A stretch of 64,000 nucleotides of DNA from positions 25,376,533 through 25,440,532 of the forward strand of contig JAKZAP010000001.1 of the NCBI GenBank assembly GCA_023053575.1. Direction: 5' to 3'. Of the stretch, positions 56,015 through 64,000 are shown piece after piece. Position 1 is the stretch's first letter. The number at the start of each line of letters is the position of its first letter. This DNA is from Branchinecta lynchi (Eukaryota; Arthropoda; Branchiopoda; Anostraca; Branchinectidae). A program made the position numbers and the translations under genes. The notes under the pieces are model-generated. The model was not told the DNA's origin. It did no database searches and worked only from the letters and a program-made list of their open reading frames with translations.

Positions 56015-57700
56015 CTAGAAAATATATAGGCAAATTTAATTAATTAAGCCGGGCGAAACCCTGTAACGAAACCATTAAGGTTACGAAAAAAAGGGCACGA
56101 CAATTAGTTTTTTTTAAGGCTTTCCCAAGGGTGTGTTCGAGCCTTAAAGGACACCTCGTACTAGTGCTTCTGCTAAGATCTTGTGAGATAGTTGACCACT
56201 TTACAACTAAGGTATGCTTACAGAAAAATACATACGGCTTCGGCTGTTGATAGCCTCTTTCCATGTCCCTTGCCTTCTGTGACGATCTTGACACAATTCG
56301 CATAACCGGTCTCTGGACGAATAAGCACCTCGGAAACAATGATCGGGCGCATGATACGTCACGTAAATAAAACAAACATAGCAAGCGTGTTAACCAGTGT
56401 ATTGCTGATAGAGGTGATAGGATACACTTATGCTGTGTAGAATGTCTGGAACGAGAATGGATGGAAATAGCCAACTACTGAAGTAGAATTCAGTATAATC
56501 ATAAGGACGACGTGTCCTTTAAGGTGCTTTCACAAGGAATCCGTCAAGTTTAACGTTATTCTATGGTAAGTTGTTTTACGTTTCTTAAGCTAGTTGAACC
56601 ATTCACAAATTAAGAAAATCTTTAACACTGAAAAACGTTTCAGTACTAAGTTTGATTTCCTACGCATTTTCTTAGAATTACTTGACAATGTGGACAATCT
56701 TCAGTTTCTGATTGACACAAACCACCTAGGCCTACACTCTCTTGTAGGTCACTACTGATACCAGCCAAGATTTCAGCTACAAACCCAAGCAAGAACCGGC
56801 ATAAAAAGAAAAGAAACACTGAAAATATAGGAATGGCTTGTTACATGCTGATGTTTAGAAGTCACAGAGATTAAGCTGATAATAACTCATGGAAGGAATT
56901 TAAGAATCCTGGCGTCATGAAACCGCGTCAAGGTGGTGAGCTAAGGGGTTAGCTACTTAAAGAAGTGAATATATGTGCATGTTTTCATTGTTTACGGATG
57001 CTGGAGTCACAGTATACAGAAGTAGCTGGTGGTGAAAACCGAGGGGTTACCCATTCCCCGGCACCTATTGTGCACCCTTTCCCGGCAACGGCCGAAAACA
57101 GGGGTGACGGCAAAGATTGCGGCCATAAATTAGGTGATTAATCTTTCAAACGCTTCTAAGCATGCTGAATGGTCTACCACGTGGAATCGGTGCCGGCACC
57201 GGCCGGGCACCGCGGCAGCAGGTCCTTGCTGTACACTATAAGTCGAGAGTAGGCGACCCCTCGCGAACACTGTGATACTTGTCTGAGGTCCAAATTCTGC
57301 TACCTCTTTACGGGAACTTCTCAAAGTTTGTAAAGCCTCTGCACGCGTTGGGCCAATAAACATAGTCTAAACATTCAAATTCCGTATTACATCCCACCTG
57401 CCTTGTCTTTCATCTTTGCGACAATCTGAGTAGATGCACTCTTAAATCATGTTTTAATACGTGTCTGCTAGTAAATCAAAGTAATATAAGTTTAGCCCAG
57501 GAATATCAACTTAAATTTTTACTGAAAAGCGAGCTGATATTGGCGTACAGGAATTATTATGTATATGAATTAGATACAGAATTATTTTGGATAAGGTTTG
57601 AAGCCAAGCTGACCATTCATTGCAAACAAAAATAGGAAGACGAGATTTTCGGGTTTTTTTCTTGATCAGCTAGTTATCCCTCTAAGATATGTGCGAGGGA
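56015..57700. other. RET intron, unclassified
   Basis: I looked for the CLD1 exon on the minus strand. The frames at 56040-56474 and 57130-57363 have no matching residues or usable phases. Confidence 0.4.
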
Positions 57701-57870
57701 CATGGAAGGGGGTTGATCCCCCCCCCCCCACGAAACATACACAAATAATCATTTGTATAGGCTTTTCACTCTGATCTATTTTTTGTGTACTTTCTTGCCC
57801 GACCCGCAGGCAAACCCCCTCCCCCCCCCCCCCCCCCCCGAAATAAATTCCTGGATATGGGCTTGGCGAG
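57700..57870. mobile_element. GTATCCAGG MITE, worn copy 5
   Basis: GAAACATACACAAATAATC, C tracts and AAATAAATTCCTGGATATGG match the other copies. The left end has lost its GGCCGTATCC. Confidence 0.7.
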
Positions 57871-58151
57871 GGATAAATCGAATTTCGGATATTTCGGTTG
57901 CACTCCCGGCAAACCGTCCTCAGCGGTAATCAGCACAAAACTAATCATAAAATCCACCACTATAACAACTGGAAAACGATGCGGAACCAACAAACAACAC
58001 GTGCGCAAGCGCTCAGACGTGGAGTGTGAAAGTAAAATGTTTATCAAATTTTATATACAAACAGCTTTAGAACCAAGACATTTCAGATCCCCAGTAACCA
58101 AACAATTATTTAAATAACCTAATTTGTTAGAAGTGTTAAATGTAAACAAAC

Positions 58152-58393
58152 CTCAAGTATAAATCCTAAGATATACTGAAGATCTTGCATGAACAGCTTG
58201 AGCCAGTCCGACCCTTTAAACCTCTTTTCCATTAGCAAGGCAATAAACAAGTGCAATAAACCAAATCGTAGCAGCCTAATACCCCCTTCGTCACAATTCA
58301 TTAAGAACGACATATCTTCGATCATATAACAAAACAGTCCAGTTTCCAGCTGTTCATTAAAGATGAACGTATGACGCGTTGTCTTATTTGTTG
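58152..58393 (-). CDS. RET: Probable RET exon: cadherin-like domain 1
   Basis: The frame reads TNKTTRHTFIFNEQLETGLF, then MIEDMSFLMNCDEGGIRLLR, and ends LQYILGFILE. It could start with two bases after GTGCGACAG, and it ends on a complete codon at CTTGAG|GTTTGT, the phase needed to join the exon at 56014. The pattern I-x-E-D...LxxLN...R-x-x-x-LL resembles RET CLD1 (ICIQEDTGLLYLNRSLD...RGFPLLTVYL). The frame stays open to an ATG at 58418, so the upstream boundary is uncertain. CLD1 diverges fast. A chance ORF or an unrelated gene remains possible. Confidence 0.45.
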
Positions 58394-58429
58394 CTGTCGC
58401 ACGAAAATCCTCATCCATTTATATATATC

Positions 58430-59310
58430 CCCAATATACAAAAGTTAGACTTGAGACCTGTCATAGACGAACTTAACTCATAGGAAATCGGCTCCCAGCT
58501 TCCCATGAACGGGAGGGGGGGGGGGTGGAGGGTCTGTACCCATCAAAATGCGTATTTACGCCTCTATTTCCTCAAGTATACCAGCTTAGAGTTTGATTCC
58601 AGTCACGGGTCGAAAACTTTTTTCATGGGCAATTTGGGCCCAATTGACCATGAGCTTTGAAGTACGCCGCATGGTCTTACTGGTTGCTGTGCCACCTCTG
58701 CATCACCACAAGTATGTCCAAAAGTACGCAAGACTTGAACTCGAGAAGTGTCATAGACGAACGTAACTCATGGGCAAATTGAGCCCACTTGTCGATGAAT
58801 GGGGAGGGTGGGGGTGGTTCAACTCCACATATATATCCACAACCCATAAGATCCGAAAGCACAAAGGAATTCCATCGCCTTACCTCCAGTTATTGTCAAG
58901 TTAAAAACATTAAAAAATGGGCAACCTGGGCCCAATCGCTCCTGAAGTAAAAAGAGTCCCGAACGCACATAAACCTACCAAGTTTCAACTTGATACCTGT
59001 TGATTCCTGTCAAGAGTAACGAACTTTAATACTGGGCATTCTGGGCCCAGTTGCCTATGAACGGGGTGGGTGGGGGAGGTGCAACTTAAAAAGCAATTTC
59101 CCAATCCTAGGATCTACTCGTACAAGGAATTTCATCGTCCTATGTCCAGTTCTGGTCAAGTTATGAAGATTATTCACTGGGCAATCTGGGCCCATTTGCC
59201 CTTGAATCGGGTTGGGGGGGACCCCCAACAGGCACAATTACACCCCAATGCCCACTAGTGTACCAAGTTTGAACTTGATACACTGGTTCACGAGTTATGA
59301 GCTCCACAGA
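58430..59310. repeat. Degenerate tandem repeats with TGGGCAATTTGGGCCCA motif
   Basis: Four or five units each contain ACTCATGGGCAA or equivalent, TTGGGCCCAATTG, ATGAACGGGG, then a G-rich tract, and ACCAAGTTT with ACTTGATAC. The layout of G-rich tract plus AAGTTT module parallels the other two modular families here, but the sequence is different. Confidence 0.65.
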
Positions 59311-59319
59311 ACACGGTGA

Positions 59320-60280
59320 AAACCGAAAGCTGCTACAGCGCTCGCAATAGTGGATTGTTCGAAAGAACACTCCACTAATAAACCGAAATGTAACTAAAAA
59401 CCAGAAGAACGATGCGGATTGAACGACATGAAGATAAAAGTAAATTAATGTAAAATGTGCGTGTTCAAAGTGTATAATATGTACAAATCTGTGAATATTT
59501 ACAATTCTGAATTATGTGTATATTTACAATTTACTGCGTGTACGTATATCATAAGCGAAGAAGCTTTCACCCGGAACAGCGACATTTCAGACACTTGCTG
59601 TAATAAAAAGAAAATACTGGTCAATGAAAGCAGTTCCTTAATTGCATCTTTCTTTGATAATCCTTAGAACTGTTCAAAGTTACATAGGCTACACCTCCTG
59701 TATTTTATATAAACAATATAAAATAGACATGTTTTAATGAACAGAGAATTTGCAAACATTCGGCAATAGATAGTCCTTCAGCCCAAGCAATCAATCAGCA
59801 TCATCTGGCTGTAGGCTCGGTAGGCTAAGCAGTGGATTTTTTAAATCTGGGGCCAAGTTTCCCGTCCGAATTTCGTTTTACCTGAAAAACCTGTCGCGCA
59901 TAGTGACGCGAATTTCGCATGCGCGTTTTCGCGTGCGGGCCGTGTGTGCACTTAGCTTAAAGAAGGACCATTTCTGATGCACTGAAATTTAAGCATAAGT
60001 TTTGGTGCTGCTCCCTAGTGCTATTTTGCTCTGCAAACAGGGAAACAAGAGACAACAATTATAGAAGTTTCTGCTTGATACTTGTCGTACTTCAGGTGTT
60101 CAAAAGCGAAAATTGAAAGCCAACTAAAGCTACAGCGGCAGCAATTCCGTACTAACCATACTAGACACGGAACACGGAATTAACATTATTCAGGTTCATT
60201 ATTTCGCATGCTGTTTCTGACTTTCATTCAAATGGGGACATTCTCATTTCTGCAATTTTCGTTAATAGTCTGGTTCTTCT
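59320..60280. other. RET intron or upstream region, unclassified
   Basis: The stretch TGGTGCTGCTCCCTAGTG near 60005 resembles TGGCGCTGCTCCCTGATG near 20672, a probable short dispersed repeat. Confidence 0.4.
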
Positions 60281-60286
60281 TCGAAC

Positions 60287-60386
60287 TTATGGAAGCAAGG
60301 AAAGCAAAGGGCGTGTCGCCCAAATTAAATTCGGCATCAGCGTCAGCTAAAAGCTTTCCCTTGTAAGCTAAACACGGTTGTGAAAG
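60287..60386 (-). CDS. Weak candidate for a RET CLD1 N-terminal exon
   Basis: After a good acceptor (TTTTTTGTATCAG) the frame reads LSQPCLAYKGKLLADADAEF, then NLGDTPFAFLASI. GDTPFAFL loosely resembles RET AAGTPLLYVHAL near the mature N-terminus, and a donor at ATAA|GTTCGA would give phase 1, as needed by the 58393 exon. The donor is poor, no signal-peptide exon was found upstream, and the match is short. Confidence 0.2.
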
Positions 60387-60672
60387 CTGATACAAAAAAT
60401 AGCAAAGGTTCAATCGAGGGGTTGCTCTCTCTCCGCCACGGGAGTACACCACGGCACGGCACCGGCGCGGCACCGGAGCGACTCCGGCACGATACCGCCG
60501 GCCACCGACAAACTTTCTGCAGATTACTGTTCGTCATCTGGCGTCTAGTAACGAAGGTACTTGAACGAAAGAATTACCGAAAACATGCTGCCGAAGAAGA
60601 AGCATAACTAGATATGAGGACGATGCTGTTGAGTACCAAACGCGCCAAGTAGTCAACCATGTTTCTGTGCTG

Positions 60673-61289
60673 GTGTTGGGCGATATCTGGATTTTTCGAT
60701 ACATCGATATTTTCACTTTCGATAATCTATATATCGATATTTTCGCTTTCGCTATTCAATATTCGATGTATCCATATTTTCAATTTGGATATTCGATAAT
60801 CGATATTGATGTTTGTTTACTATGTTTCGTTATAGGGTACGTCTCGTTTCGCTAAAAATGTAAGAATAAAATTTTGTATTTAAATAGCATCTTGGATCAT
60901 CTCAAACTCCAAATACATAAGAAATGAATTACGGAAAACATATTGCTCCAATTTCGGAAGTATAAGTGTAGGTTAGGTTGGATTATTTACAATAATTACG
61001 AATAAACAAATATCGTTTTCGATATCGATATTTACGTTTCGATATCGATATTTGGTCCGATATATCGATCTTTCGATATCCGATAAATCGCACCTCGAAT
61101 CATCTCGAACTCCGAATAAATAAGAAATGAATTACGGAAAAGATATTGCTCCAATTTCGCATATATAAGTGTAGGTTATGTTGGAGTATTTGCAATGTTT
61201 ACGAATGAACAAATACCGTTTTCGATATCGATATTTACGTTTCGATATCGATATCTGATCCGATATATCGTTATCGATGTCGCCCAACA
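60673..61289. mobile_element. GATATCGATA-rich element with GTGTTGGGCGA inverted ends
   Basis: The ends are GTGTTGGGCGATATC and GATGTCGCCCAACAC, an 11-bp inverted repeat. The interior has runs of CGATATCGATATTTACG and a ~195-bp duplication (AGAAATGAATTACGGAAAA at about 60921 and 61122). I associate ends of this kind with hAT-like MITEs, but no clear 8-bp target duplication is visible. Confidence 0.8.
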
Positions 61290-61787
61290 CTCGAGACAGC
61301 TTCAGTATATTTTGCTTCTGGTGAAGGTAATTCAGTGGCGACCCAAACTTTTTTCCATATGTGTAGGATGTGCTAAGAATGACACTTGGCAGGCATTTTT
61401 AACTTGGAAAAGTCAGTTTCCCCATCAGACCCTCTGAGAGTGCAATAGAGGTATGCTTATTTGAACGTTCGTTGACTTCGAACTTTGCCATTTTCATGCA
61501 CTTGCTGCGGATAAATATATGTACCAGTTAGCCTAAATAGGTAATTAAGGATTTAAAAGATTGGTTCATAAATTCTCATTTTATAGAGCCAACCAAATTC
61601 CTTAAAGTACTCATCTTAACCACAAAGTACAGAAAATACTTTTGAGCAAAACTTATATTTTATTTTTAAAATATATTTTATTTCACGAAACTTGGGTCTC
61701 CGGGTTTAGAAATATATGTAGTGATTACGGAAGTAGGTTGCATTATTATTATAGGTAAGACAGTTCCTTTAAAGTGCACCTCTTAAC

Positions 61788-62860
61788 AAACAAGACCAGA
61801 GGTGTCGATGGGATCCCAAAAATCTAATATTTGATTCGGACAATCGGGTCTTGTCTTCGCCAGGCTAATCATCAGAGAAAACCAAGTTCAGATATACCTC
61901 TATAAGCCATATCTATTTTGACGTTACGGACCGAGACTTCCTGCTTTACTTCTGCCAAGTTTCCGGTTTCGCCCGAATTCCGAGCGAACTACTTGTCCAG
62001 CAAAAAAAGAAAATTCAGAAACAAATCCAGCTTATCTCCTTATCCATATAAAGAACATCTAATCAACTTTGAATAAAAGTTTAACTTAACAAAAATTCCG
62101 GTTACAACCGGATTCCGGACTAATTATATGTCCGAGTAAAACATGATTGTCATATACAGACTCGCCTCTCTTCTTACCCCTTAATCTGTCATCTAATCGA
62201 ACTTTTGCTTTTAACAAATTTTCTGGTTTTGGCCGGATTCCGGACGAACTAGTTGTAAGGCGAGAAAAGGGTTTTCACCATCGTGTTCAGCATGTCTTTT
62301 TACCCCTTAGTCGAACATTTAATCAACTTCAATTGAAACTTTTACTTTTACCCAACTTTCCGGGTTTCGCGGGTTCCGGACGAACTACTTGTTCGGCGAG
62401 AAAATAGTTTTAACCATCGTGTTTACCATGCCTTCTTACCTCGCAATCGACTATTTAATCAACTCCAAATAAAACTTTTACTTTTAACCAACTTGCCGGT
62501 TTTTGCCAGATTCCAGACGAACTACTTGTTCTCCGAGAAAATGGTTTTCACTATCGTGCTCAGCATGTCTTACTACCTCATAAACGACTATCACGTTATC
62601 TGTTTACAAATATTTTATTTTTCCCTTAATCTGACCCCCCACCCCTAAATGTAGAGTCACATAGCCTATCTACGAATTTGACCTTACCCTTGACCCAATG
62701 AACCCTCACACCAAGTTTCATCAAAATGTATCATTCCCTTCGAGAGTTATCGTGCTCACAGACAGACGGACAGACGGTCAGACGGACAGACGGACATTTT
62801 TGCGATGTCATAGGTATCCCTCCACTTATGTTTTGGGATCCCGAAAAGTGAAGAAAAAAA
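61788..62860 (-). repeat. GGGATCCC-family element, complete reverse copy
   Basis: It runs from AACAAGACCAGAGGTGTCG and ATGGGATCCC to ACTTATGTTTTGGGATCCC, with modules in the reverse order of the 45615-46690 copy and a CAGACGGACAGACGGTCAG run at 62760-62800. Confidence 0.85.
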
Positions 62861-63097
62861 AAACTTTTGACCACATGATAAATATTCATGATGTCCATGG
62901 GCCATGCTAATTTTTGCTTCAAGGATATTGCTTACAAGATGAATTCCTTAAAGCATAATGGACACTTCTGATGCTTTATTTTGTATTAAATGCTTCACAA
63001 ATAAACATTTCCGACTTCCTTTAGAAGGCGCTACGAAAATCGGCCGTTTCCTTGTTATTCCTTGTCTTTACCTATCTGTGATTCGGCGATCGAAATC

Positions 63098-63292
63098 TTA
63101 GGAGCTGGGATATCGTGGCAGGAGATTCAAAAACTCCCAGCAATACTTGATAGAAAAGGATATATTTGAGATGTCACCAAAGTCAAGCCGCAGATGCAGT
63201 TTACCTGATTGTTCTAGTGTTTCATCAGAAGTTCCATGGCTTAAAGTGTCTATTAAAAGTTGTTCTTTTTGGAATAGTGTTGTGAAGCTTGA
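63098..63292 (-). CDS. Unidentified protein-like frame ending in a stop, possible last exon
   Basis: This open minus-strand frame reads SSFTTLFQKEQLLIDTLSHG, TSDETLEQSGKLHLRLDFGD, then SFSIKYCWEFLNLL, and stops at 63098-63100. The composition looks protein-like. An AATAAA lies about 120 bases past the stop, near 62975. This fits the last exon of a neighbouring gene entering from the right, but the acceptor is weak and I do not recognise the family. Confidence 0.22.
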   Translation of the reverse strand, partial: SSFTTLFQKEQLLIDTLSHGTSDETLEQSGKLHLRLDFGDISNISFSIKYCWEFLNLLPRYPSS

Positions 63293-63559
63293 TTACCTTG
63301 CTTTATAAAATGTACCAGAATATGCAATAAGCTTATAAAAATAACATAGCTACAAAAATCATTCAAAAACAAATAACCTATTAAAATCTGAATTATACAA
63401 GCTAATTTATGCATAAAATAAAGATCTACTAAGTATTTCAAGAAACATCACTTTTATCTTTGTCCAAGCTAGTAGATTGAGCATGTACTGGCCCAAAAAA
63501 TTACGCTTCGAAATATCACAGAGAGGAAACTGTTGAAAAAGCTGCTGATCTAGGGGGTA

Positions 63560-63912
63560 AGCATTGTTCCTAGGTTGTTACAGAGTGGGATTGGGGTAGT
63601 TTGATGTGCCCATCGAACTTTAAAGTCCAAAAAGTAATCTGAGCAAAATATACAATTTCGGGATCCCCATGAGCCTATAATCACTTTTGCCTCAAGGGTT
63701 TTGCTTTCAGATGAATTTCTAGTGCCCTTAAAGTGCAAAAATAAAATGTTTTTCACCAGATCATTCTCTTGATTTCCAAGGGCCCATGATCATTCTTATT
63801 TCGAGGGTATAGCTTATAATCAAACACAAGAAACCCAAGAATTTGCAAATTCCTAAATTCCATCCTCTGACCCAGCCTTACAAGTACCATATGAGCTTCT
63901 AGCTCTTGTATT
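63560..63912. repeat. Relative of the 44057-44590 element, reverse orientation
   Basis: It contains CTCAAGGGTTTTGCTTTCAG, GAATTTCTAGTGCCCTTAAA, GGGCCCATGATCATTCTT and ends CAAGTACCATATGAGCTTC, TAGCTCTTGTA. The end is the complement of the ACAAGAGCT...GAGCTCATATGGCACTTG left end shared by the E elements. Confidence 0.7.
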
Positions 63913-64000
63913 CAACCCAAGCTCATAAACATTGTAGACTTGCTTCATTCTTGGCCAATATCTGATGAAAATGTTTAGGCTACATGTACATCAGATATCA

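Noticed and set aside
56040..57363. Two minus-strand ORFs (144 and 77 codons) as upstream RET exons
   Set aside because: There is no RET pattern and no splice phase that would join the exon at 56014.

Overview
This is a window of animal nuclear DNA. It has GT/AG-spliced exons separated by kilobase introns, many non-LTR retrotransposon fragments, a DIRS-type tyrosine recombinase, many MITE-like and foldback elements, and long poly-C/poly-G runs. There are no bacterial operons. An invertebrate is most likely, because the one host gene is clearly orthologous to vertebrate RET but divergent. The sequence does not fix the phylum.

The host gene is RET, the GDNF-family receptor tyrosine kinase, on the minus strand. 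I assembled ten exons whose reading frames and splice phases all fit. In transcript order they are 56014-55864 and 47578-47313 (cadherin-like domain 2, CLD2), 42713-42545 and 41507-41416 (CLD3), 33579-33188 (CLD4), 21036-20789 and 20221-20003 (cysteine-rich domain), 15796-15691 (transmembrane), 13354-13201 (cytoplasmic juxtamembrane) and 5279-5156 (start of the kinase domain with the GEGEFG nucleotide loop). They total 1,921 nt, about 640 codons. One moderately supported CLD1 exon (58393-58152) and one weak one (60386-60287) lie upstream. The signal-peptide exon was not found, and the rest of the kinase lies beyond position 1.

Almost everything else is repeat DNA within the RET introns. From left to right: a GTTCCACCC MITE (965-1251); 281-bp and related tandem arrays with TGGCACTTG/CAAGTGCCA ends (1.6-3.5, 3.6-4.6, 5.6-7.8, 9.4-11.1, 23.3-26.3 and 33.7-36.0 kb); LINE fragments (8.1-9.4, 21.4-23.2, 40.1-40.6, 47.8-48.3 and 52.0-53.3 kb); GTATCCAGG MITEs (15.8-16.9, 28.0-28.2, 57.7-57.9 kb); a foldback element and an 820-bp tandem duplication (28.7-30.7 kb); a DIRS-like recombinase with a perfect 63-bp inverted repeat (30.9-32.6 kb); a modular GGGATCCC family (18.7-19.4, 32.8-33.1, 37.2-39.9, 45.6-46.7, 61.8-62.9 kb); nested GATACCACGG elements (43.7-44.8 kb); and a GATATCGATA-rich element with GTGTTGGGCGA inverted ends (60.7-61.3 kb).

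The host gene and the mobile DNA meet at several RET splice sites. A MITE sits 17 bp from one donor and another about 31-43 bp from an acceptor. A 240-bp palindrome starts 38 bp past a third donor, and a fourth donor has been copied into a tandem intronic array. No tRNA, rRNA or CRISPR feature was recognised.
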